Shown here piece after piece: positions 7,021 to 13,882 of a stretch of 17,045 bases of DNA; position 1 is the stretch's first letter; each line of letters begins with the position of its first letter. The notes below the pieces were generated by a model that was given only the letters and a program-made list of their open reading frames with translations, had not been told where the DNA came from and did no database searches. The stretch lies in the NCBI GenBank assembly GCA_020437875.1, contig JAGQVR010000030.1, positions 1 through 17,045 of the forward strand, written 5' to 3'. Made by a program: the position numbers and the translations under genes. Source of the DNA: Flavobacteriales bacterium (lineage in GTDB: Bacteria; Bacteroidota; Bacteroidia; Flavobacteriales_F; PHOS-HE28).

Positions 7021-8124
7021 CTTCGCTTCCTTGGCGTTGGTCCCCTGCAGGCGCACGATGATCGGCACCTTGATGTCGCCGATGTTCTTGTAAGCGTCCA
7101 CGATGCCCTGGGCCACGCGGTCGCAACGCACGATGCCGCCGAAGATGTTCACGAGGATCGCTTTCACGCGCTCATCCTGCAGGATGATGCGGAAGGCCTT
7201 CTCCACCCGCGCGGCATCCGCCGTCCCACCAACATCGAGGAAGTTGGCCGGTTCGCCGCCGCTCAGCTTGATGATGTCCATGGTGGCCATGGCCAGACCG
7301 GCGCCATTCACCATGCAGCCCACATTGCCGTCGAGCTTCACGTAGTTCAGGCCCGCCTCTCCGGCCTCCACCTCGGTGGGATCCTCCTCGGTCTTGTCGC
7401 GCATCTCCACGTAGTCCGGATGGCGATAAAGGGCATTGCCATCCAGGCGCACCTTGGCATCCACGGCCGCGATCTTGTCGTCGCTGGTCTTCAGCACGGG
7501 GTTGATCTCGAACATAGCCGCATCACAACCCTCGTAGGCCTTGTAGAGCGCGGCGACGAACTTCACCATCTCCTTCTTCGCGGCACCGGTGACACCCAGG
7601 TTGGTGGCGATCTTGTTGCACTGGAAGGGACGCAGACCGACGCGCGGATCGATGATCTCCTTCTGGATCTTGTCCGGATGATGCTCGGCCACCTCCTCGA
7701 TGTCCATGCCACCCTCGGTGCTGTAAACGATCACGTTGCGACCACTGGCGCGATCGAGCAGCACGCTCATGTAGTATTCCTTCGTCTCACTGGCACCGGG
7801 GTAGTACATGTCCTCGGCGATGAGGACCTTGTGCACCTTCTTCCCCTGTGGCGGCGTCTGCGGGGTCTTCAGCATCATGCCGATGATGCCATCGGCCTTC
7901 TCGCGCACCTCATCGATGCTCTTCGCCAGCTTCACGCCACCGCCCTTGCCACGACCACCGGCATGGATCTGCGCCTTCACCACCCACCACTTGGTGCCCG
8001 TCTCCTGGCTCAGGCGCTTGGCCTGGTCCACGGCCTCATCGGCGTTGTAGGCCACCAGCCCGCGCTGCACGCGGACGCCGTATTGGGTGAGGATGCTCTT
8101 GCCTTGGTATTCGTGAAGGTTCAT
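6934..8124 (-). CDS. sucC: succinate--CoA ligase (ADP-forming) subunit beta
   Basis: This 396-residue subunit works with SucD (not in the window) in the TCA cycle, converting succinyl-CoA to succinate with formation of ATP or GTP. The N-terminal ATP-grasp half starts MNLHEYQGKSIL, with the nucleotide loop KAQIHAGGRGKGGGVKLA (50-67) and the metal-binding region FEINPV (205-210). The C-terminal half carries CMVNGAGLAMATMDI (270-284), NFLDVGGTA (294-302) and NIFGGIVRCD (326-335). The ATG at 8124 is fixed by this conserved N-terminus; the frame stays open upstream but reads through the promoter region. Its last 87 bases are duplicated at 6126-6212 on the far side of the DUF2071 gene. It is divergent from the ybdG-like gene. 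Confidence 0.96.
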   Translation of the reverse strand: MNLHEYQGKSILTQYGVRVQRGLVAYNADEAVDQAKRLSQETGTKWWVVKAQIHAGGRGKGGGVKLAKSIDEVREKADGIIGMMLKTPQTPPQGKKVHKVLIAEDMYYPGASETKEYYMSVLLDRASGRNVIVYSTEGGMDIEEVAEHHPDKIQKEIIDPRVGLRPFQCNKIATNLGVTGAAKKEMVKFVAALYKAYEGCDAAMFEINPVLKTSDDKIAAVDAKVRLDGNALYRHPDYVEMRDKTEEDPTEVEAGEAGLNYVKLDGNVGCMVNGAGLAMATMDIIKLSGGEPANFLDVGGTADAARVEKAFRIILQDERVKAILVNIFGGIVRCDRVAQGIVDAYKNIGDIKVPIIVRLQGTNAKEAKELIDNSGLKVLGAVALQEAADRVKEVLK

Positions 8125-8166
8125 CGTGTTCGTGGTTCGCGCACCAGCACGGTGCCGGTAGCGGCG

Positions 8167-8174
8167 CGAATGTA
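8167..8174 (-). promoter_or_regulatory. possible -7 element before sucC
   Basis: The minus strand reads TACATTCG, an exact TAnnTTCG, ending 42 bases before the sucC ATG. It sits in the 153-base divergent spacer facing away from the element at 8214-8221. Confidence 0.4.
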
Positions 8175-8194
8175 CATGCCACTTTCCTGACGGG

Positions 8195-8213
8195 ACCACC
8201 TCCGCGCGGTGGT
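8195..8213. promoter_or_regulatory. inverted repeat, possible operator
   Basis: ACCACC (8195-8200) and GGTGGT (8208-8213) form a perfect six-base inverted repeat around seven bases. It ends directly against the TTACCTTCG element of the ybdG-like gene and lies about 20 bases upstream of the sucC element, a position suited to control of both genes. No factor is known; chance symmetry in GC-rich DNA is possible. Confidence 0.25.
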
Positions 8214-8224
8214 TACCTTCGCCG
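8213..8224 (+). promoter_or_regulatory. possible -7 element before the ybdG-like gene
   Basis: GTTACCTTCGCC is identical over 12 bases to 3642-3653 before the antiporter gene. It fits TAnnTTYG and lies about 55 bases before the preferred ATG at 8278. Confidence 0.4.
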
Positions 8225-8277
8225 CCCCCGGGTCCCAACCACATGATGTGGGCCGCGCGGACCTGGTGCTCGGAACC

Positions 8278-9570
8278 ATGGTCGACCCCCTGCCCGCTTA
8301 CGAAACGACGTTCAAAGGACTGGTCACGGACCTGCTCGCACGGACCGGACTCAGCGAGCCCTACCTCGGCCCTGCCGTGGTCGTGGTCTCCGTCGGTGTG
8401 TTGTTCGTTGTCCTCGGTCTGTTGGCGAAAGCCCTGAACCGGGTGTTGAACAGCGCCGCGCGACGCTTGGCCGGGAACACGAAGACCCGCTTCGATGACC
8501 ACCTGCTGGACCTGAAGGTGCCGCGCTACGTGGCACGGGTGATCCCATTGATGATCGGCTACCAGCTGATCCCCGTGGTGTTCAGCGACCTGCCGCGCTG
8601 GATCCCGATCGTCGAGAAGGCCTTCATGGTCTTCTTCATCGTCCTGGTGGTGCGGATCGTCAGGGCCTTCATGCTGGCCGTGCGCGACACCTTGGTGGAT
8701 GTACCGGCCTACGAGGACAAACCGCTGAACAGCTACGTACAGGTGGCCTCCTTGGTGCTTTACCTGATCGCCGCGATCCTGCTCTTCTCCCTGCTCACGG
8801 GCCGTTCGGCGCTCACCTTCCTCACGGCGATGGGTGCGGCCTCCGCAGTGCTGCTGCTGGTCTTCAAGGACTCCATCCTCGGCTTCGTGGCGAGCATCCA
8901 GATCAGCACGAACGACATGGTCAGGCTCGGCGACTGGATCACGATGCCCAAGTACGGGGCGGACGGTGATGTCACGGAGATCAACCTCACCACCGTGAAG
9001 ATCGAGAACTTCGACAAGACCATCACCACGGTACCGACCTACGCCCTGATCTCCGACTCCTTCCAGAATTGGCGGGGCATGATGGACAGCGGTGGTCGCC
9101 GCATCAAGCGGAGCATCCTGCTGAAGGTGAACAGCATCCGCTTCCTGGAGCCGGACGAGATCGACGCATTGCGCGAGATCAAGCTGTTACGCCCCTACCT
9201 CGACGAACGGACCGCTGAGATCGCAGCCTACAACAATGAGCGCGGGCTGGATGGCACCACGCCCGTGAACGGTCGGCGGCTCACCAATGCCGGTGTGTAC
9301 CGCAAATACGTGGACCTCTACCTGGCGCAGCATCCGAGCATCAGCCAGAGTATGACGCGCATGGTGAGGCACCAGCCGCCGAATGAGATGGGCCTCCCGT
9401 TGGAGATCTACTGCTTCACGAACACGACCGACTGGGCGGCCTATGAAGGGATCATGGCCGACATCTTCGATCACCTGCTGGCGGCGCACCGGTACTTCCA
9501 CATCGTGTTGTTCGAGCGACCGGCCGCTGACGATATGCGCAGCATGGTCACGGCGGAAAAGAGCCGCTGA
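8278..9570 (+). CDS. YbdG-type miniconductance mechanosensitive channel (MscS superfamily)
   Basis: This 430-residue inner-membrane protein should open under membrane tension to release solutes during hypo-osmotic shock. Hydrophobic segments come early (VVVVSVGVLFVVLGLLAKAL, AFMVFFIVLVVRIV, VASLVLYLIAAILLFSLL), followed by the MscS pore helix region LTAMGAASAVLLLVFKDSILGFVASIQIS. The beta domain includes NDMVRLGDWITMPKYGADGD and NFDKTITTVPTYALIS. YbdG-specific traits are NWRGMMDSGGRRIKRSI and the C-terminal GLPLEIYCFTNTTDW and ADIFDHLLAA. E. coli YbdG is 415 residues. The ATG at 8278 was chosen over a GTG at 8209 because the GTG lies inside the promoter-like TTACCTTCG element. It is divergent from sucC and ends 29 bases before the ATPase gene. 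Confidence 0.92.
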   Translation: MVDPLPAYETTFKGLVTDLLARTGLSEPYLGPAVVVVSVGVLFVVLGLLAKALNRVLNSAARRLAGNTKTRFDDHLLDLKVPRYVARVIPLMIGYQLIPVVFSDLPRWIPIVEKAFMVFFIVLVVRIVRAFMLAVRDTLVDVPAYEDKPLNSYVQVASLVLYLIAAILLFSLLTGRSALTFLTAMGAASAVLLLVFKDSILGFVASIQISTNDMVRLGDWITMPKYGADGDVTEINLTTVKIENFDKTITTVPTYALISDSFQNWRGMMDSGGRRIKRSILLKVNSIRFLEPDEIDALREIKLLRPYLDERTAEIAAYNNERGLDGTTPVNGRRLTNAGVYRKYVDLYLAQHPSISQSMTRMVRHQPPNEMGLPLEIYCFTNTTDWAAYEGIMADIFDHLLAAHRYFHIVLFERPAADDMRSMVTAEKSR

Positions 9571-9585
9571 GCGACGGGCGTTCGG

Positions 9586-9593
9586 CATCTTTG
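9586..9593 (+). promoter_or_regulatory. possible -7 element before the lolD-like gene
   Basis: CATCTTTG resembles TAnnTTTG and ends only 6 bases before the ATG at 9600. If it works as in other Bacteroidota, the transcript would start at or almost at the start codon. Confidence 0.35.
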
Positions 9594-9599
9594 CACCCC

Positions 9600-10247
9600 A
9601 TGATCCGCGCCACCGGACTCCACAAACGCTTCGGCGACCTCGACGTGCTGAAGGGCGTTGACCTGCATGTGGCCCAGGGCGAGGTGGTGAGCATCGTGGG
9701 CGCCAGTGGCGCCGGAAAGACCACCCTGCTCCAGATCCTGGGCACCCTGGAAAAGGCGGACAGCGGCAGCCTCGCCATCAACGGACAGGAGGTGACGAAG
9801 TTGGGCAGCAAGGCCCTGAGCGCCTTCCGCAACCAGCACATCGGCTTCGTCTTCCAGTTCCACCATCTGCTGCCGGAGTTCACCGCCTTGGAGAACGTGA
9901 TGATGCCCGGACTCATCGCGGGCAAGAGCATGAAGGACTGCACCCCGCGCGCTGAGGAACTGCTAGCCCGGCTGAACGTGCTGCCGCGCAAGGAGCACAA
10001 GCCGAACCAGCTGAGCGGCGGCGAGCAACAACGCGTGGCCGTGGCACGGGCGCTCTTCAACAGCCCCAGCGTGGTGCTGGCCGATGAACCGAGCGGCAAC
10101 CTCGACAGCGCGCACGCCAAGGAGCTGCACCAGCTCTTCTTCGACCTGCGGAGGGAATTGGGGCAGACCTTCGTGATCGTGACGCACAACGAGGAACTGG
10201 CGGAAATGGCGGACCGCAGGTTGGTGATGAAGGATGGGGTGATCTGA
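9600..10247 (+). CDS. lolD: ABC transporter ATP-binding protein, LolD-like
   Basis: This 215-residue ATPase has every ABC motif: Walker A GASGAGKTT (34-42), Q-loop FQFHHLLPEFTALENV (85-100), signature LSGGEQQRVAVARAL (138-152), Walker B VVLADEPSGNLDS (158-170, catalytic Glu163) and the switch His in IVTHNEE (193-199). The Q-loop and ADEPSGNLDS place it in the LolD/MacB-like group, which drives lipoprotein release from the inner membrane together with LolC/LolE-type permeases. No permease gene is next to it, so the partner must be elsewhere and the LolD name rests on similarity alone. The ATG at 9600 was chosen; a TTG three codons upstream is part of the promoter-like motif. The stop runs into a GATCAG repeat cluster. 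Confidence 0.9.
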   Translation: MIRATGLHKRFGDLDVLKGVDLHVAQGEVVSIVGASGAGKTTLLQILGTLEKADSGSLAINGQEVTKLGSKALSAFRNQHIGFVFQFHHLLPEFTALENVMMPGLIAGKSMKDCTPRAEELLARLNVLPRKEHKPNQLSGGEQQRVAVARALFNSPSVVLADEPSGNLDSAHAKELHQLFFDLRRELGQTFVIVTHNEELAEMADRRLVMKDGVI

Positions 10248-10282
10248 ATGATCAGAAGATCGGGCGATCAGATGATCAGATG
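10241..10282. repeat. clustered GATCAG/GATC repeats
   Basis: The segment has five GATC words in 36 bases, including the tandem pair gatcagatgatcagatga (10265-10282). It starts over the lolD stop codon. Function is unknown; it may be a simple repeat or a binding site cluster. Confidence 0.4.
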
Positions 10283-10322
10283 AGCCGCCGCCTGAGCCTA
10301 TCGTGATCCATGCTTTGTGGTC

Positions 10323-10529
10323 ATGGACTACCTCTTGGAAATACCAAAGAAGAAGCAAGCCTTTTTAGAGGAACTACTTCGCGGCTTTCCGTTCATCAAA
10401 GCGAAGAAGCTCTCGACGGTCAAGGCTGAACGCATGCGCGACATGGTGGAGGCTGTGGAGGAGATCAAGGCCATTGAGGCCGGAAAGCGAAAACCCAGGT
10501 CCATGAAAGCGTTGCTTCGTGAGCTTTGA
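10323..10529 (+). CDS. small antitoxin-like protein next to a broken RelE-type toxin gene
   Basis: This 68-residue protein is basic and helical: MDYLLEIPKKKQAFLEELL, then the middle RMRDMVEAVEEIKAIEAGKR and the end PRSMKALLREL. Small upstream partners of RelE/ParE toxins often end in a short helix of this kind, which wraps the toxin. The assignment as antitoxin is inferred mainly from the toxin fragment that begins within its last codons (GTG at 10519, stop TGA 10527-10529). The ATG at 10323 was preferred to a GTG at 10317, which lies in a promoter-like CTTTG. The frame is intact while the toxin is not, so it may be an orphan antitoxin. It holds more adenine-rich codons than the flanking genes. 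Confidence 0.6.
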   Translation: MDYLLEIPKKKQAFLEELLRGFPFIKAKKLSTVKAERMRDMVEAVEEIKAIEAGKRKPRSMKALLREL

Positions 10530-10662
10530 GGTGGTTCCGCTGAAGCCGTTCGAAAGGCAGCTTAAGCGGTTGGTGGCCAAATATCCTTCGCTGAATAAGG
10601 TGATCACCGAGCTGGTCGAACTGCTCGGGTAGGACCCGAACCAAGGGACACGCGTCGGACAA
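10519..10662 (+). pseudogene. RelE/ParE family toxin, truncated by a nonsense codon
   Basis: From GTG at 10519 the frame reads MSFEVVPLKPFERQLKRLVA, continuing to TELVELLG, then TAG (10630-10632, codon 38). In the same frame after the stop comes DPNQGTRVGQ, matching the family's usual PxxGTxLG turn, so the stop interrupts a once longer gene; CAG to TAG is the simplest change. Family members are about 90-105 residues and continue with a strand ending in an RLAI-like motif and a GGxRV segment. That part is not recognisable here; the frame ends at 10735-10737. The catalytic C-terminus is therefore missing. The start overlaps the antitoxin stop, the usual operon layout. Confidence 0.65.
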
Positions 10663-10752
10663 AGAGTTGAAAGGCCTGCTTGCATTGATACCAGCAGAAC
10701 GGAGCTAATTGGGGGGCGTCCCAGCACGGCCCGATAGTTGCGTTCCGCAGCG

Positions 10753-10760
10753 ACCTTTGC
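10753..10760 (+). promoter_or_regulatory. possible -7 element before the three-domain secreted protein
   Basis: The stretch ACCTTTGC fits the core of TAnnTTTG except for the first base and lies 13 bases before the ATG at 10774. It is the last such element before 16851, which suits transcription of 10774-16452 as one or a few long units. Confidence 0.3.
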
Positions 10761-10773
10761 CGGCACCGTCCCC

Positions 10774-13062
10774 ATGCGCATCCCGCTCCTCGCCCTCGCA
10801 CTATCCGCCTTCCTGCCCAGTTCCTTCGCACAGCTCCCGCCCCTATGCGAACCCGGCAACCTGCCCGCCTGGATGCAGGCCATCGCGTGGGACAAGAAGC
10901 CGGTGCCCTACGTGCTGCCCAAGCGCGAGCCAGTGCATACCAACAGCTTCATCGGTACCTGGGTGATCCAGAAGACCAACGGCGACCGGTTCCGGTTCTG
11001 GAGTGAGAAGGACCGCGTGGTGGTGGAGGTGTATGACCGGAACGCCAAGCGCAAGCAGGTGCAGTTCCTCGACCTCACGGCGAACGTGCGCATGAAGTGG
11101 AGCGCCGATCGGGGCAAGGCTTACTTCGCGGTGGAGGACCTCCACTTCCCGAACGTGGGCTATTTCCACGAGATCTGGAGCGATTCGGTGCACGCCACGG
11201 GACGTACGGAGACGATCCTCGACGCCACCTGTGCGGAGATGCTGGGCACCGATGGCAACGACGACACCACCTACTACTGGCGAACGGACAGGTATCCAGC
11301 GCTCTTCGCCGACATGCGCGTTTGGGCACCCTGGCTGTGCCGCGAAGGGCAGATGGAATACCTCACCGCACTCTGCCCCAAACCCGTGGATGGGTGTTTG
11401 CGCGCCGAATGGCCCAAACGTCGCTTCGGACCGGAGGCGGGCAGCATCGCCTTCGTGAACATCACACCGGGCAAATCGCCCATGCCAACGGTGGAAGGTG
11501 AACGCGGCCTGGTGGTGGAGCAGCGCTTCCACTGGAACAACAACAGCGGCATCGGCACCCTGCCCGCATGGATGCGCGCCTACGTGAGCGATCTGAAGCC
11601 CGATACGCTGCCCGCCCTGTTCACGCCTGACCCGGTGGATCGCGGCATTCCGGACAACGCCTTCATCGGTACGCTCACCGCGGAAACACCAACGATGATC
11701 ATCGGAATGCCGGACAAGAGGACCGGTCGCGACACCACCCACCAGCTGGCGAAGTACAGCTACTGGGCCGATGCACGGCGCGCGGTGCTGATCATGGACG
11801 ACCCGGATGACGAGGGCTACCTCTTCTATGCCGTCGACCTCGATGCCGACGTGGTGATGGCCACCCACAACGAGATGAGCGGGCATGTGATCCCGAAGCT
11901 CTACATCAACACGCTCGAACAGGTGGGCCTGAAGGAATTCGGGCGCGGGCTGGAACTGTACTTCTCACCGCACGGCACCACGCGGAAGATCAACGGCTAC
12001 GACTGCGAGATGCACACCATGAGCGAACGCTTCCTCACCTACTTCTGGTTCCCGAAGACCGATGTGCGGAACCCCGTCTTCGACATAAAGAATTGGATGG
12101 TGCAGCGCATGGGCCAGAAGATGAAGGACCTGATGTTCTTCGGTGTGGCCGACAAGCCGATGCCGATGGCCGTGCAGGGAACCACCATCACGAGCTACAA
12201 GGAGGGCAAGGCGAAACCACCGGTGGTGGACCTGCGCAACTACCGGGTGCGCGATGAACGATTGGAGCAGCGCAGACAGCGAAATGAACCGCCTCCGGTG
12301 GAAGTGCGCGAGATCACTGCCGAAGAGCTCATGTCCGGTGAATTCGATGTGGAAGTCCCCGTGATGGTGGAAGCCGAGCCGATGGTAGAGATGCGGCCTC
12401 CGACCATTGGACCTCGCCCCGTGACGCTGCACCCCGCGATCGATTCGGTGATGAAGGCCACCACCAACGCCTTCATCGGCACGGCCACCTTGCACTTCAC
12501 CAGCACACGCGGCGACAAGACCATCTCCTGGACGGTGCGCTATGCGAGCACGGCGGACAAGATGGTGCTGATCGGTCAGGATGAGCAGGCGGGGAACACG
12601 GAGCACACCAGGGCGTATGTATTGGACCGCAGCGCGCGAACGGAAAGGTTGCTGGTGCCGGTGGACACCGGCTTCCGCACCTATGACCAGCCCTTGGTGG
12701 CGCACTCCGCACTGATCTTCCAACCAGCCGCCACGGATAGCATCATCACCGGATCGCGCAAGCTGGTCGGCCGTACGGCGCAACACCGTCTGTTGGAGGA
12801 AACCGATCGTCGCCGCGAGTCGTGGGTGGACACCAAGACCCCTTCCCTCTTCCACGATGTGCTGGGTGCGCGGCGGAGCTGGGGCGGCATCGAGATCCTG
12901 CTGCGCGGTCCCATGATCGCCAGTACCCGCCCCGGCATGCCGCTGGAAGTGACCTACACCTACAAGAAGGAGGAGACCATGACCATGAAGGTGCTGGAGC
13001 TGAAGCCCGGTCCGGTGGATCCGAAGGTCTTTGAGATCACGAAGGAGAGTTGGGGGAAGTGA
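10774..13062 (+). CDS. secreted protein with three DUF4412-like domains
   Basis: This 762-residue protein has a signal peptide (MRIPLLALALSAFLPSSFAQ). I match it to no named family, but it contains three diverged copies of one domain. Each begins N-[SA]-F-I-G-T (N57, N295, N565). After 96-116 residues comes [IL]-x-[GD]-x-x-[CA] (C153, C411, A669), then a Trp 14-16 residues later (W169, W425, W684). The same pattern occurs in the next two genes, the last of which is a DUF4412 protein. Copies 1 and 2 are preceded by LPAWM[QR] linkers (30-35 and 263-268). Between copies 2 and 3 is an acidic, Pro-rich linker (about 500-550). Copy 1 also has extra cysteines (C190, C201, C208). The fold is probably beta-rich. 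Location is periplasm or outer surface; there is no lipobox and no sorting domain. The ATG follows a promoter-like CTTTG by 14 bases. Confidence 0.8.
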   Translation: MRIPLLALALSAFLPSSFAQLPPLCEPGNLPAWMQAIAWDKKPVPYVLPKREPVHTNSFIGTWVIQKTNGDRFRFWSEKDRVVVEVYDRNAKRKQVQFLDLTANVRMKWSADRGKAYFAVEDLHFPNVGYFHEIWSDSVHATGRTETILDATCAEMLGTDGNDDTTYYWRTDRYPALFADMRVWAPWLCREGQMEYLTALCPKPVDGCLRAEWPKRRFGPEAGSIAFVNITPGKSPMPTVEGERGLVVEQRFHWNNNSGIGTLPAWMRAYVSDLKPDTLPALFTPDPVDRGIPDNAFIGTLTAETPTMIIGMPDKRTGRDTTHQLAKYSYWADARRAVLIMDDPDDEGYLFYAVDLDADVVMATHNEMSGHVIPKLYINTLEQVGLKEFGRGLELYFSPHGTTRKINGYDCEMHTMSERFLTYFWFPKTDVRNPVFDIKNWMVQRMGQKMKDLMFFGVADKPMPMAVQGTTITSYKEGKAKPPVVDLRNYRVRDERLEQRRQRNEPPPVEVREITAEELMSGEFDVEVPVMVEAEPMVEMRPPTIGPRPVTLHPAIDSVMKATTNAFIGTATLHFTSTRGDKTISWTVRYASTADKMVLIGQDEQAGNTEHTRAYVLDRSARTERLLVPVDTGFRTYDQPLVAHSALIFQPAATDSIITGSRKLVGRTAQHRLLEETDRRRESWVDTKTPSLFHDVLGARRSWGGIEILLRGPMIASTRPGMPLEVTYTYKKEETMTMKVLELKPGPVDPKVFEITKESWGK

Positions 13063-13104
13063 TGAGGTGAAGAGGTGAGAGAGGTGAAAAAGATCGAGTT
13101 GGTG

Positions 13105-13860
13105 ATGAGGATGCGTGTGCTCCTTTCGATGATCGTTGTTGCGGTCGTTGCGTTCACGGCACAAGCGCAAGTACCGGCCTTGCCCGCATGGATGCAGTCT
13201 TCCTTCGCCGCCGAGGCCACATCCACCCTACCTGCCATGGTGCGCGGCCCGGTGCCACACAACAGCTTCATCGGGTCATACACCGCACGTTTGTCCATCC
13301 GCACACCGGACGGCATCACCCAGCAGCTCTACCTGAGCGCCTGGCAGGACAGCACACGCGGCATCATGCAACTGGAGCTGGTGCGCGGCATCCCGCATAC
13401 CACCTGGTTCGCCGACAGCGATGCGAACGTGGCCGTGGTGGCCAATGCCATCGGGCGCAGCGCGCAGGTGAGCGAGCTCAAGCAGGTGCTGCTGGTGGAC
13501 CGGCTGCGTGAGCCGGACGCTCTGGAAGAGTTCCAGGAGATACCGATGGAGCCGACCGGAGAGCGCGCACATATCGCCGGGGAGGAATGCACCCGTTATG
13601 ATCTCGTCGAGGCCGGCAACACCCTTCAACTCTGGACGGCGGAGATCAGCCCATCCCCTTTCGCAGACGGCCCTGCATGGATCCCGATGAACGAAGGACC
13701 CTTGCAAGCCTTCCGGCTGCTCTTCAAGTTCGGCGACCGCGCGGTCTTCAAGTTCGTGATGGAGCCCCTGCTCGAGTTGGAGATCGTTGCCTACCACGCG
13801 GGGCCTGTCGCACCACCTGTGATCGACCTGTCGAGCTACACGGTCATCGCGTATCCGTAA
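13105..13860 (+). CDS. secreted protein with one DUF4412-like domain
   Basis: This 251-residue protein has a signal peptide (MRMRVLLSMIVVAVVAFTAQAQ). The domain pattern of its neighbours is present once: LPAWMQ (26-31), N-S-F-I-G-S from N53, the IAGEEC motif ending at C162, and W177 fifteen residues later in LQLWTAE. Its end, APPVIDLSSYTVI, matches KPPVVDLRNYRV of copy 2 in the preceding protein, so it is most like that copy. Function is unknown. It starts 42 bases after the preceding stop, with GAGGTGA repeated three times in the gap. ATG at 13105 or 13111 are both possible; an upstream in-frame GTG at 13075 would add ten charged residues before the leader and is less likely. Confidence 0.8.
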   Translation: MRMRVLLSMIVVAVVAFTAQAQVPALPAWMQSSFAAEATSTLPAMVRGPVPHNSFIGSYTARLSIRTPDGITQQLYLSAWQDSTRGIMQLELVRGIPHTTWFADSDANVAVVANAIGRSAQVSELKQVLLVDRLREPDALEEFQEIPMEPTGERAHIAGEECTRYDLVEAGNTLQLWTAEISPSPFADGPAWIPMNEGPLQAFRLLFKFGDRAVFKFVMEPLLELEIVAYHAGPVAPPVIDLSSYTVIAYP

Positions 13861-13882
13861 GTTAGTCCCTCATACCATCGTC

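Noticed and set aside
6926..7126. A longer DUF2071 protein starting at 7126
   Set aside because: The extra 67 residues are an out-of-frame reading of the sucC 3' end and are Arg/Gly-rich; the family starts at the ISGVIERR segment just after the ATG at 6925.
8125..8502. An N-terminal extension of sucC by 126 codons
   Set aside because: The conserved SucC N-terminus MNLHEYQGK begins at 8124, and the extension would be antisense to the channel gene and cross the promoter region.
10633..10737. A TAG readthrough or recoded residue restoring a full toxin
   Set aside because: Only about ten residues after the TAG resemble the family; the later part lacks its C-terminal catalytic segment, so readthrough would still not give a normal toxin.
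11965..13170. A 401-codon minus-strand frame across the large secreted protein
   Set aside because: It is antisense to a signal-peptide protein with repeated domains and has the same His/Arg-rich composition of an antisense frame.
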